Origin: Solanum dulcamara
Taxonomy: Eukaryota; Streptophyta; Magnoliopsida; Solanales; Solanaceae
Reading direction: 5' to 3'
DNA: 64,000 nucleotides
NCBI RefSeq assembly: GCF_947179165.1
Contig: NC_077244.1
Location: 73,764,144 to 73,828,143 of the forward strand
Shown here: positions 45,359 to 57,900 of the stretch, piece after piece
Numbering within the stretch: the first letter of the stretch is position 1
Layout of the letters: each line of letters begins with the position of its first letter
Position numbers and translations under genes: made by a program
Notes under the pieces: generated by a model
Databases searched by the model: none
Seen by the model: only the letters and a program-made list of their open reading frames with translations
Told to the model about the DNA's origin: nothing

Positions 45359-45365
45359 TATAAAA
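45359..45365 (+). promoter_or_regulatory. TATA box of CYCB1
   Basis: TATAAAA, 126 bp upstream of the start codon and just after the MSA-like site. Confidence 0.55.
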
Positions 45366-45490
45366 CTCTCAAATTAACCCTTCTCTTTACATTCACAGTC
45401 TGTGAAAACCAAAAAAATTCCATAGAGAAAAAAAAAGATTTATCAGAGATAGAAAATATCAAGAAAAAAAATCTTCAGCTGCTTCCAAAA

Positions 45491-48240
45491 ATGGCTAACA
45501 GAGACGCAGTTCCAAAAATTTTACCCAAAGGTGATTAAAAAAATGGTCTTTTTCGACACCCCTTATTGTCAATTTCTTCTTCTTTTTTTTCCTCATATAG
45601 AGTCAATTTTGAGGATTCATATACCCAATTACTAGTTGTTTGTTCTTGATTTTTCATTTTCTTGGATTAGTATTGTAAAAAATTATTTGAGGTTTATGTT
45701 AATGCAATTTTTTTTTGAGTGAATCTTGATTGATCATGACATGAGCTAATTGTTTAGATTCTTGATCACTAGTAATGAAGTTCTGGAGAGTTGCTAAAGC
45801 TGCATTTTTTCCTTTTTATGATTCGTTTTACTTTCTTGATTACATTGCTATTCCAAGTCCGAATAAAGAAGGAAGATTATGAAAGGTTGACAAAATAGCT
45901 ATTTGAATTTACTTTGTTCATCTCATTTATCCGCACTTTTTCTTGCGTTGGATTGGTATAATTGTTGTTAGAAGGACATTCTTATGTTTAGACATTCTCT
46001 AGCTGTGATCTCATATTACAATTATCACCATTTTCCAGATGTGTCATTTAACTGTTTTACGTTTGTTCATTGTCATTAGATAATTCATTTCTTGGCCAAG
46101 GTTGTATATTATAAGTGAGTTTAGAATCTTTACTGATATGTGAGTTTGAATTATGTAGTAGGAGGAGGGGGAGAGGTTAAAAAGAAGAATGGACAAGCAG
46201 ATGGAAGAACTAGGCGTGCTTTGGGAGATATTGGAAACCTTGCCACTCGTCCTGCTGTTGGAGCAAAGCCTCAAACTAAGGTTTCTCGCCCCATCACTAG
46301 GTAGAATTCAGTCACTCTCTAGGCCAACTTCCCTTTTAGCCCGACAAACAACTCAACATTTTATGCATTTTGGCTTATCTTGTATAACTGATCCCAATTT
46401 TCTTGGGATTGAGGTGTAGTTGTTGCTGTTGGTTTTATCCTGTATATGCCTGTGTAACTTGAATGAGAAATTTCACCATTCAGGAGGTCTGCTGCCCAGT
46501 TAGTAGCAAAGGGACAAGAACCAGTGCAGAAGAACAAGGTAATTTCCTCATTATCTGTGTAAATATTAGTTCTTGAAAAAGTTTTTCCTATTAGGAGTAA
46601 TATTTTCTGATTTTAGTTCTTGAAGAACCCCTTTTCCAATTGGCTTGTGGTTGTGGTTTGTTTGTAGAAGAAGCCTCTTGTAGAAGTAACTAAAGGAGTT
46701 GCAGCAAGGAAAGTTGGTGTTCCAGCAAAAGCAGAAGCTATTAAAAAGGATTCTGTCAAAGCAAAAGCTGGAACAATTACTGTTATATGCCCTGATGAGG
46801 ATGTGAAAACCATTGAAGAGATCCCCTTGAATGAAAGAAAAGTAAGGAAGAGTGAAAAGACTCTAAATTCTATCCTAACTGCGCGAAGCAAGGTTGTCTT
46901 TTTACCTCTTCCCTTTGCTGTGAAAATGTAGTAAGCTAGATCTGTATATAGTGTTATTGACCAATTATCTTTTAGGCTGTTTGTGGACTCTCCAACAAAG
47001 CAAGAACGCAGATTGTTGATATTGATGCTGCTGATGTTGATAATCACTTGGCTGCTGTCGAATATGTTGAGGACATTTACAAATTTTATAAGCTCACAGA
47101 GGTACGGTGAAAAACATCTGTCTCGGTGTCCACTTTAATGTAACGAAATAGTTTTGTGACTTTATTGTTATAGTAGAAAAAGTTCAGTTACCGTTCGTAA
47201 AATTGATCTTGTTATTTTGATGATTTGGCCGATTCAGGACGAGAGTCGACCATGTGATTACATGGATTCACAGCCAGAGATCAATGCCAGGGTGAGAGCA
47301 ATTCTTGTGGACTGGCTAATAGAAGCACACAAAAGGTTTGAGCTGAGGCCTGAAAGCCTGTACCTCACAGTTAACATAATGGACCGTTTCCTGTCAGAAG
47401 AGACCGTTCCTAGAAGGGAACTTCAGTTACTTTGCATCAGCTCAATGCTTATTGCCTGCAAATATGAAGAGATTTGGGCTCCAGAGGTATAAAAATGAAG
47501 TATTCTGAAAATATGTTAAATCTATTTAGTTCAAATTTATCATAATCTCTGATTATCTGTTATGTATGTCTCTGCAGGTTAATGACTTCCTAACCATAAC
47601 AGACAATGCTTATGTCAGGGACCAAATACTTCTAATGGAGAAAGCAATCTTGGGAAAGCTGGAGTGGTATTTAACTGTTCCAACGCCATATGTCTTTCTG
47701 GTTCGTTACATTAAAGCTGCAGTTCCATCTGATCAGGAGGTATTGTATTGATCTGTTCTCAATGTGAACTTTCTGTTAAGCAAATGAAGACTGGTTTAGC
47801 TGATACGCGTTCTCTTTGTTGGTTTATAGATGGAGAACATGACATTTTTCTTGGCTGAGCTCGGGCTGATGAACTACACTACCGTGATATCCTACTGTCC
47901 GTCAAAGCTTGCAGCTTCTTCTGTTTATGCTGCTCGCAGTACTCTCAACAGGAGCCCTCGATGGACTGGCACTCTGAAGCACCACACCGGTTACTCAGAA
48001 GACCAGCTGAGGTAAAGCACAAACACTTGTCATTTAGGATTGGTGACTCCAAAAATGTATTAACTTACTTGTGTTATATGTATTGTTTGAAGCAGGGAAT
48101 GCGCAAAGCAATTAGTTAGCTTCCACTCTGGTGCTGCTGAAAACAAGCTGAAGGCAGTTTATAGGAAGTTTTCTAGTCCAGATAGAGGTGCTGTTGCCCT
48201 CTTGCCCCCTGCAAGAGATGTTCATATAGGAAGTTCTTGA
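45491..48240 (+). CDS. CYCB1: Mitotic B1-type cyclin, 441 residues
   Basis: Nine exons: 45491-45530, 46159-46300, 46484-46538, 46668-46892, 46976-47101, 47238-47486, 47578-47739, 47830-48011 and 48096-48240, all GT-AG (1,326 nt). The N-terminus has a destruction box RRALGDIGN at about residues 32-40, which lets the anaphase-promoting complex degrade it. A Lys-rich linker follows. The cyclin N box starts near residue 180 (YVEDIYKFYKL, RAILVDWLIEAHKRFEL, YLTVNIMDRFL, CKYEEIWAPEV). The C-terminal cyclin fold begins around residue 310 (LGLMNYT, YCPSKLAASSVYAAR). It partners mitotic CDKs at G2/M. Exon 2 could start at 46159 or 46162 (one extra Val or not). Promoter MSA motifs fit M-phase expression. 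Confidence 0.94.
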
Positions 48241-48244
48241 ACAA

Positions 48245-49190
48245 AGATTGTGAATGTGTGAAGTCAGATCATGTCAAACTTTATGATTTCTTATTTTGAA
48301 GTCTGGAAAATTCCTACTTTTATATGATTTACTTACTAGTAAAGTCATGGCCCTTTTAACATTGTATGGTTCTTGTGAATATTTGAATGTTGAGTGACAG
48401 TTTATCCATTGGTGTCAATGTACCACTTTTATTCTACGGCTCACTCACATTGTTGTATTCAATAGGAAAATAATAAACCATTTGATGAATCTTCCACAGA
48501 AGAGGAGTTTCCAGTGAATGGAACATTGACAAATATGAGAAAAATGAAATGAAACTCATTTTCTGGAGAAGGTTTTTTCATAGTACACTACAACATGTTC
48601 CCAAATTTTCATTAGACTTAGGCTCTTTATTCTCTTTCATGAACATATATATGCAGTAGCCTCAAAAATAGCAACTACCATAGTAAGCTCTTTATACATG
48701 GTAGGTAGCCTTCTTAAACTTCATGGTAAACATCCCTGAGGAGAAATCCGCCCAATCATGATAGTACAAAGTAGTAGTTCGGTGTATATTACAATCTAAT
48801 AGTATATCATACTGTTAAGAATGGTCTGGCTCTATACATAAGGCTTCTCAAGCAAAATAAATTGGAGCTTAATGTATGAATTATTCAACAATTCTTATTG
48901 CTGTGACAGGGGAAATAGGCAAAAGGAACTCGAGAAAGTAGATTGAATTGATTTAGCTATTAATGGGCAAACTTGTTTAGTTATTTGGGAGCACATTATA
49001 GTATGTACACATACAAGAAACTGCCTTCAGCTACAAATCTGTTGTGCTAGAGCGTCTTATAGTCAGTATTGCACACACAACAAAAGAAGAACAAATTAAC
49101 CATTTCTTTGTTTTCAGGCATGTTTAAAAGTGAAGGGGCTTGAACGAAATACAAAAACATGTGCTTCAGAACTACCTACAAGAATCTGCA
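48245..49190. other. 3' regions between convergent CYCB1 and CNX6
   Basis: 3' UTRs of two convergent genes meet here. No separate gene seen. Confidence 0.5.
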
Positions 49191-49192
49191 GA

Positions 49193-49756
49193 TTAGTCAT
49201 TGTCTTTAACCTTCGTCCCACAGCAGCTCTTTCTCTCGTGAGCCTCCACTTTCTTTTTACCACAGTAAGCGCCACCTTGATCATGATCATGTGATGCCTT
49301 CCCAAGATCTGGCATCCTCTCGATAAACTCTTTATTCTCTTTCCACACCTCTCCATTTGTATATACCTCCTTCTTCCATATTGGAACTGATGCTTTAAGC
49401 TCATCAATCAGAAACTTGCAAGCATCCAATGCATCTGCTCGATGGACAGACGAGATTGCAACAAATACACTAGTCTCTCCAACAGGAACAGTACCTAAGC
49501 AGTGAGCAACTGCTATCGAGTGGATATCCCACGATGATCGGGCAGACGAACAGAGAGATTTAAGACAACGTACTGCCATTGGAACATATGCTTCATACTG
49601 TAGCTCTAAGACTTCTTTACCATCAAATGTATCACGCGTTGTACCTGCAAATGTTGCTATAGCTCCACATTTTGGAGAACTAACATAACCAATATATTTA
49701 TTGAAGTCTATTGAGCTATTCTCTTCCAAGATCTCAATGAGATTTCTATCAGCCAT
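49193..49756 (-). CDS. CNX6: Molybdopterin synthase large (catalytic) subunit, MoaE/MOCS2B type
   Basis: 187 residues in one coding exon. The start MADRNLIEIL was chosen because TTACAG/GTGATTC just upstream is a splice acceptor, making the longer frame upstream intronic. MoaE features: CGAIATFAGTTRDTF, LQYEAYVPMA, AVAHCLGTVPVGETSVFVAI, HRADALDACKFLIDELK and the catalytic VPIWKKEVY. The enzyme inserts the dithiolene sulfurs into precursor Z to make molybdopterin, in the cytosol, with the small subunit CNX7 as sulfur carrier. A Lys/His/Cys-containing C-terminal extension of about 35 residues (DHDQGG, KSCCGTK) goes beyond the bacterial core. Confidence 0.93.
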   Translation of the reverse strand: MADRNLIEILEENSSIDFNKYIGYVSSPKCGAIATFAGTTRDTFDGKEVLELQYEAYVPMAVRCLKSLCSSARSSWDIHSIAVAHCLGTVPVGETSVFVAISSVHRADALDACKFLIDELKASVPIWKKEVYTNGEVWKENKEFIERMPDLGKASHDHDQGGAYCGKKKVEAHERKSCCGTKVKDND

Positions 49757-50026
49757 TTGAATCACCTGTAATTCCAAAAAAAAACACCTCAAAACAAAAA
49801 CAACTAGGCTTCAATTCCAAAGAAGTTGGGGTTTGGTAATATGAATCCTCATTATCCATATCATGTTATTTAACCTCACCTCAAATCCAAAAAGTTTTTC
49901 TTAGTTGAACTAGAAACAACTAACATTCAACTATACCTTAAAACAATCAACTTCAGCTCATGATCTTGGATTACAATTCTCAAAGACCACTTTCATGAAC
50001 TCCTAAATCCAACAAATTGCAATTTA

Positions 50027-50271
50027 CTCCCCCCGTCCCAATTTATGTGACTCTTTTTGCCTATCGATAATCAATTTGACTGGTCTTTGAAGCTAAACTG
50101 GATTATATCAACCAAGTATTTTTAAGACCTAAATTTAAATGTTCAAAAACTATACAAAAGGTACTACATAAGTTATTGGCACTAAAAGAATACATGTTGA
50201 ATTCTGATCAAAGTTCACATTGTTTGAATCTCGACAAACAAAGGGTGTCATATAAATTGAGACAGAAGGAG
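50027..50271. mobile_element. Stowaway MITE
   Basis: 245 bp with ends CTCCCCCCGTCCCAATTTAT and the inverse of TTGAGACAGAAGGAG, flanked by TA on each side (50025-50026, 50272-50273). Lies in the presumed 5' UTR intron of CNX6. Non-coding. Confidence 0.8.
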
Positions 50272-50485
50272 TAATCAAATAGTCATGGTAGACAAAAAAA
50301 GTATAATTTGAGATGTTGGTATCATAAATCAATGTCTCAAGTCAACTCATGGCCAAGTGTCTGAGATTATAGGAAAATCTTTGCTTAATTGATTTCAAAT
50401 ACAAGGATTTGAGATAATTAACAATTATAATCATGATATACCATATGCTTAATCGAATTTAAAGATTGAATCTTTGAAAACTTAC

Positions 50486-50575
50486 CTATAAAATGAAGCG
50501 GCTGGCTGGCTGGTGGCTGGTTGTTGAAACCGCAGCTTTAGTTTGGAGCTTATCTTTCTGCTGCAGAGGAAGTTG
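50486..50575 (-). promoter_or_regulatory. 5' UTR exon of CNX6
   Basis: On the minus strand TTTTATAG/GTAAG at 50486/50485 gives a donor that pairs with the acceptor before the ATG, an intron of about 700 bp. The upstream limit is uncertain. Confidence 0.45.
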
Positions 50576-50599
50576 ACAATCTTTGGAAGAGAAAATGAC

Positions 50600-51960
50600 A
50601 ACAATGATCCCTTAGTTTTTGTAGTAGGTTCAAAATGGTTCCTTAAGTATTAATTATGCAGTTTTGATCATTTAACTTTGTTAAAAATGAACAATTTTGA
50701 TTTCCTCTGATATTTATCAAACTTTAATGGTTAAATTTTATAGAAAGTGTGAAAAAACCCACTTTTTTTCTACAGAATTTTGAGATTGAGGAGGTCCACG
50801 GGTTGGTTTAGATAAGGTGCTGATCAAAATTAAAATCAAATTAACTTAATTAATTTTTAAATTATGAAAATTAAATCAAATCAAATATAATAGACATTTA
50901 TCGATTTGGTTATTATTGATTTTGGTTTGGTATAGTTCGGTTATTAATCATACATAACCGATTCATCAAAAAAGAATAAAAGACAACAATTCATTCAAAA
51001 GAAAAAGAATTATCCTTGTGTCATACTTGGATCTTATAATTTTTATACCATAACTCTATTTATGTTTGACTTCTTGCTGATTTTGTTATCTAACCCAATA
51101 TACTAAACAACATAAACTTAATGAATAATGCATAAGTTACAGATATTGCTACAAATAAAAAATGCATCATAACTGACTCAGCGTGGATCATTTTTTACTT
51201 AAAAATTTGTTCATAAAAATAATATATTATATATATAAAAATATGTATATAATTTGTAAGTTCAATTCAATTATTTCTTTAATTTTTTTGGAACAAAAAT
51301 CAAAATTAAATCAGATAAAAACAGATTTATTTAATTAATTTAGTTCCTTTTTTTTAATTTGAATTGATTCCTACCCAAATCATGAACAACTCCGTCAGAT
51401 TATCAAAATCATATTTTTTGCATTTTGATTGGAAAAAAAAATAATGATTTTTGCTTATGAACTTATTTTTACAACATAAAAATACACCTCAATTTTTATT
51501 TTTTTATTTTCCACTTAATATTCGGAGTTCGTAAAATTTCTATTAAATTCCAATCAACATTGCAGGGCCCATTAAAAAATGATGCTCTTAATAAAATTTT
51601 CTCACTAACCATCAAAAACCGAAACCTCTAATTAAAGTAAAACAATTTGCACAATAATAATGTTGGTCACCTCAACTGTTGTAAAAGTGTATATATATTA
51701 GGAAAATAACTATAGCCTTTACTGTTTTCACTGTTGTTCAACTTCCAAATATCAATTGTGCCTTGTTTCTTTTTTTCCTTTTTCAGATTCCATATAATTC
51801 TTTTCTTGAATTTAGAGTCCTCCAAAACTGCTTGTTTTTCTTCTTATTCCCGATTCTTGATTTGATCTTCTTTTAATTTAAGCAAAACCCTAGTATTTTC
51901 TTGCTGAATTATACGGTATTTTGGAGGAATTGAATCAGGAAAAAAGAAAATTTAATTGGA
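50600..51960. other. Intergenic DNA between divergent CNX6 and CDKC
   Basis: Shared promoter space of two divergently transcribed genes. AT-rich. A CT/TTC-rich stretch near 51760-51880 is probably CDKC 5' UTR. No other gene seen. Confidence 0.5.
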
Positions 51961-51972
51961 GATCAGTCAGAG

Positions 51973-54900
51973 ATGGCAATAGCTGCACCAGAACAGCTTA
52001 ATCTTACGGAAGCTCCAACTTGGGGGTCTAGAACCGTTGATTGTTTCGAGAAATTGGAGCAGATTGGTGAAGGCACTTATGGGTCAGTTCTTGTATTTTG
52101 AATTATTTCTTCTATATGTTGTGTGTGCTTTTACTTGAATCGAGGGCCTATCTGAAACAGTCTTACACTGGATTTGTTGTTGTTGCTGTAGTGTGTGTGT
52201 GTTAAAAGACTTAAAAGTTATCACTTTTTTGTTTGTTTAATGAAATGGGTCTGAACAGAACGGAATGAATACATAGGATTTATATAAGTAGACCTCAATT
52301 ATATACCTGAAATTCTCTGTATTCAATATTTCATTGATTGTACTAAGAGAATTTGAGGATTAGGACTCTGTTTGCTGTAAGTTATAGTCTTGGGCTACGT
52401 TTGACCTTTCACGTGTATTCGTTTGTCCAGAATTAATTGAAAATTTGAAACTTTATGTGGAAAATGTAGGTATTTAGCAAATAGAAGACATTTGGTGTTT
52501 GTGAGCTCCTATGATGCTTAAGCTCTTCAAAAATGTAGCTGGGTGTGTGTCGGATCCTCCAAAAAGTAGTGCATTTTGGAGGATCCGACACGGGTATGGC
52601 AACAATGTTGGAGAGTCCAAGCAACGCAGGTGAACTCAAAAGTTAGTAGAGCAGGATTTTAGCTAATAGAATGGCGGAAAAAGAAAATTTAGTTTGAAGG
52701 TCTCATTTTTTGGCTTATAGTGTCGAAGACAACAATTTCAGTTCAAAGTTATCAGCTTTTTGTATCTCATCAAAAGAGTAGATTAGTTTAAAGGTCTTAT
52801 TTTTTTTGGCTTATAGTGTCGAAGACAGAAAATTCAGATCAAAGTTCTCAGTTTTTTGTATCTCATCAAAAGAGTAGCTCATCTCTTTTATAAATAAGCG
52901 GAGAGGTAACTCAGAAGTTGTCTTAAACTATCTACGTCATGTCCATTTTGCAACTTACACCAAAATGCTGAAAGAGAGACTGTTATACTTCAACTCATAT
53001 ATTCTCCTTTTTTGTCCAAAACATCTTTAGTTCCTTCATTTCCATACTGACCACCATATACATGCTGGTATAGTTTCCCAAATCCTCTTCTTGCCTTCTC
53101 CAACTCTTTTTTCTTGTCCAACCAAATAAGTCTTCCTTCACTGATCCTGGCATAACCCCCTTCACATAACAAATGCTCAGAATCATCTGCCATAACCATA
53201 TCACTGCAGGGCAATGTATGGGTCACAAATTTTCTTTTGAATGTTCTGGAAGAGAAGTTTGTCATTGGCAAGTGTATAGGTGGGAACATGTACTTTGATG
53301 TGCTATACTGTGCCTCTGAAAGTGGATATGATTTTAATAAAAATCAAAAGGCAAACATGGTTGTTAGATTCTAAATGGAGGAAGTAGTTAGTTAATCCAT
53401 TTTTGTAGTCTGAACTGTAAATGTAGAAAAAGGATGACTACCTTAACTGGTGCTCAACAATTTGTTCATTAGATGTACAACTGTTAATGTGGCATATCTT
53501 TTACCTTGCAGTCAAGTGTACATGGCAAAAGAAATTAGAACAGGGGAAATTGTTGCTTTGAAGAAGATACGCATGGACAATGAAAGAGAAGGGGTGAGCT
53601 TCTTATTTTAAATATGATTTGCATTTTGTTAGTTCTTTCAAACTCTTCTTGCTGAAGCTTTTCTTAACTTTCTTATGCAGTTTCCAATAACTGCTATACG
53701 TGAGATTAAAATCTTAAAGAAGCTGCACCATGAAAATGTGATTGACCTGAAAGAGATTGTAACATCTCCAGGTAGGAGTTGAATAATATACATGCTTTCA
53801 TCTTGTGTCATTTTTATTTATTAACGGTCCCCTTTTTACGTGAACTGAAAAACCACATACAAAAGTTACTTGTCCTTTTTCCTTCTTACGTGCTCTTTTT
53901 ATGGTTTTCCTTCAGTAATGAAAAAAAATCGTACAGAAGTTTCTGCCTTGCAATTGCATTGCCAGCAAGAATTTTTTTACCTTATTAAACATTTCTCATC
54001 TTTTCCACAGCAAATGTATTAATTGACTGTGATCTTCGTCAATATCCAAATATATTCAACTATGAAACAGAGCTAAATTGCAAAAAAGGTCCTTTTGATA
54101 TCAGATTTGACATTATAAAAAGATTCAAATAGTTTTGTGAAAGTTTAGTAATTATTATGTGTCCTTTTTTGTTGTTCTTTATTTTGTGGTAAAAATCCTG
54201 TGAAAGTATCAATTTGTAATTGTTGCAGGTCGTGAGAAGGATGAGCAAGGAAGGCCAGGCAAGTGTTTCTAAATTCAGTTTTAGTTTCATATTGTGCCTT
54301 CACTGCTTCCCCAAACCCCGCGCCTGATGTCACTTCTGATTTAATTGAGTTTGTCATATTTGAAGTAAACATATTCTTCATTTGCAGATGGTAACAAGTA
54401 TAAAGGTGGAATCTACATGGTCTTTGAGTACATGGACCATGATTTGACTGGGCTTGCTGATCGTCCTGGAATGAGATTTTCAGTTCCGCAGATTAAGGTA
54501 GCATAATTTGGCACTAACAAGTCTGGTAGCACTGCTGGGCAAAATTAGATGCTTGAAAGAAGAGAGTGAGTAGGATGTTGATATTCACTTTATTTTTTGC
54601 AGTGTTACATGAGGCAGCTTTTGACGGGACTGCATTATTGTCATGTAAATCAAGTACTTCATCGTGATATTAAAGGTTCGGTTTAGGAAATTCATGCTGA
54701 TTTTCTAATTTCAAATTCTCTAAGTGTGGTGATAAATGATAAAGGCTTCTCCCTTTCCTTGTAGGTTCCAATCTTCTGATTGACAACAAAGGCAATTTGA
54801 AGCTTGCCGATTTTGGGCTTGCTCGATCCTTCTCAAATGATCACAATGCAAATCTTACAAATCGTGTGATTACTTTATGGTACAGGTATGATTTGTGGGA

Positions 54901-57900
54901 TACCAATCCTATGGGATAAGCTGAATTTCATTTTAAATTCTCTTTTTGTGTGAGTGGTGACTTGTGGTATATCAAACAGACCACCTGAGTTGCTTCTTGG
55001 GACCACAAAGTATGGTCCAGCCGTTGATATGTGGTCTGTTGGTTGCATCTTTGCTGAGCTGCTTCATGGAAAACCAATCTTTCCGGGGAAGGATGAGGTA
55101 GCTGATTTTTTCTGTTGGTTAAATGTCCTAAATCTTACAAAAGTAGTGAAGATGTAAGCTTTTAGTCTAACTAAAATGCACTTCCTTCAGTATTCTTGGC
55201 CTTACAAAGACTGTCTATGGTCTAAGGAATAATAGTAACAGCTTGTGCTTGAAAAGAATTGTGATGGTGATATTTGCCTAATGTATGCCCTTTTTTTTAG
55301 CTTTGGGGGGTTAAGTATGTACGTGGCTGCAGGGGCGGAGCTATGTGGTGGTTAGGGGGTTCGCCTGTACCCCCTTCGTCGAAAAATTACACTGTATATA
55401 AGGTCAAATTCTGATTTTATGAGTATATGTATTAAAATGAACCCCCTTAACTTCAAAGAGAAACTTAGTTCAGTGGTTAAGGGGGTTCAAAGTTTGCTAA
55501 AACGTTTGGGTTCGAATCCTATTCAGAGCATAATTTTGTCCTCTCTATTTTTCCCTCTAGAAAGTTCCTAAGATGGACTCAGCTTTTGGGCTCAAAATTT
55601 CAACCCAATAAAAAAGTCTCATTATTTTTGGGCTTAATGTGATAGCTTTATTTTTCTTCTTTTTCATTATTCTTCTCTTCTATGTTATTTCTCCTTCTCA
55701 ATTTGCCTTGTTTAAATTTATTAGACACATTTTTTTTTATTCTTCTTATTTCTATTGCTCATTTTATTTCTTCGTAACTCTCTTTTCATGTACTAACTCG
55801 AAGAAACTCATTAAAACAATGATGAATTGTTATTAAACTTGAAACTGAGATAGAGAAAATATTTATATAAAATAAAGCAGATTAAATTTAATCGAATGAA
55901 GAAATTTTAAAATCATGAATATCCTTTTAACAAAATCTATTTAATTGAATTTTATTTCTTTAATTTCATATTATTTCTTTCCTATTTTTTCCAAGTCTAT
56001 TCTAGAGAGATGGAAACTAAACTAAACGTATTTGATTTATTCATTATTTGCCTTTTTTTTACAAAAACTAACCTAGTAAATTAAACTAAATGAACTAAAA
56101 AATCGGCGATGCCATTTATTTATCTTCTGAATATGCATTATAATATTAATAACTCAATCCTTACCTCTTTTTATAGAATGCGATTTTCACCGATTCAGAA
56201 TTTAAAAAAAGTTCAAAATAAAGTAAAACATTGCAAAATTAATACAAATTTTTTTAAGGCGGCTCAATGAGCAGTGTAAAAGTAGGAAGAAACACCAAAT
56301 GCGGTATGACAAGGCAAGTTAAATTTAGTGGGTTAAGGGTAATTTTTCCCTTTCCCTTCTCCATCTCGCTCTGTTTTTCATCGTGTAAATTTCGCATGCT
56401 TAGTTCTTCATACTTTGAACCCCTTTCACAGAGATCCTGGCTCCGCCACTACGTGGCTGGTATTTCTTTATGTATCACTTCTGGTTGGCTGATGGTGTGC
56501 CTGATTAATCATGTGGCTTAAGACTGTTCAAGACAACTGATTACTTCTACACATAATTTGTTGCATCACTTAGATTTAAATAATCACCGTCGGAGTTCTT
56601 TTATGTTTGAGCTGTGGTGTACCCGCTTATGACTTGTTTTAAAGATCTTCATTCTACACTTCTTTTTTGATAGGAAAGGTAATAGATCTTCATTCCACAC
56701 CTGTTGGCCAAGAATTTTAAAAAACACTTAACATCAGTATCTGCATTAATCCAAATTAGTTAGGATTTTCAAACTTCCTCGTCACTTGTGGAGCTTTAAA
56801 GCAAGACCTTGACTTGTTTGATGTTTCGTGTATTTTAACAATTTTCTCTTTCCCAAATGACCTACTTAAAAGCAGTACATGTGTGAATGTGACTTTAGGT
56901 TGTGTTGAATTTCTAGTGTGCTCAGGTGAATAACCCAGTTTTACATTGATTTCAGCCAGAGCAGCTGAACAAGATTTTTGAGTTGTGTGGCTCTCCTGAC
57001 GAGGTTAATTGGCCTGGAGTTTCCAAGATTCCATGGTATAACAATTTCAAACCATCAAGGCCATTGAAAAGACGTCTAAGGGAGGTTTTCAGACAGTAAG
57101 TAAAAAGTACATGATGTGCTATAAATGCTCTAGTTCCACACTATAGTTATTGGTATTGAATAGATTTTCATGTATTTATACTCTTGCATCTCCGGATTTA
57201 GCTTTGATCGACATGCTTTGGAGTTGCTTGACAAGATGCTGACCCTTGACCCGTCTCAGGTATCAGTTTCTGTGGCATGTATGGCATTCTTATGCTTGTT
57301 CTAAGTAGTGGAGTACAAGACAATGTTGAAACTCATATTTGAAAAGGTTTATTCAGATGTTCATGTGTCATGGTGCTCTTTAGACCAAAGCTAGCATGTA
57401 GGTGCCAAGTTCATCACATTTTCTAGTTTATGTTGTCACTCCTTTCAAACCTTGTTTTTTGTGTGTATATGGGGGGGCATCCTATCTTTAAAATTGTGGA
57501 CCGAGTGGAACTTACATTGATTTTGGGCTTTCAGTGCCACTGATGACGCTAGTAATTGTGCCATTACCATAGACCAACATGGCTAAATCTGGAAGTCAAC
57601 ATTCTCCAATATCACCCCCACCCCCACCCCACCCCACCCACCCAGAATCTGCTCGTGCGATTTGTAACTGTCAACAAATTGAAGTGTGAATACCCTGCAG
57701 TAGTCTCGTTGCATGAGCAACTGCTATCAGTGAACCTTAAAAATGTGTGGTTATCTATTCCAATGTCAATTGTATGTTAAGGATTAATTCTTTTGAATGA
57801 TGTCGATGTCCCACTGACTTGCTTTTTTACTTTTTGTCTTGTCAAGAGAATATCAGCCAAGGATGCACTTGATGCCGAGTATTTCTGGACTGATCCATTA

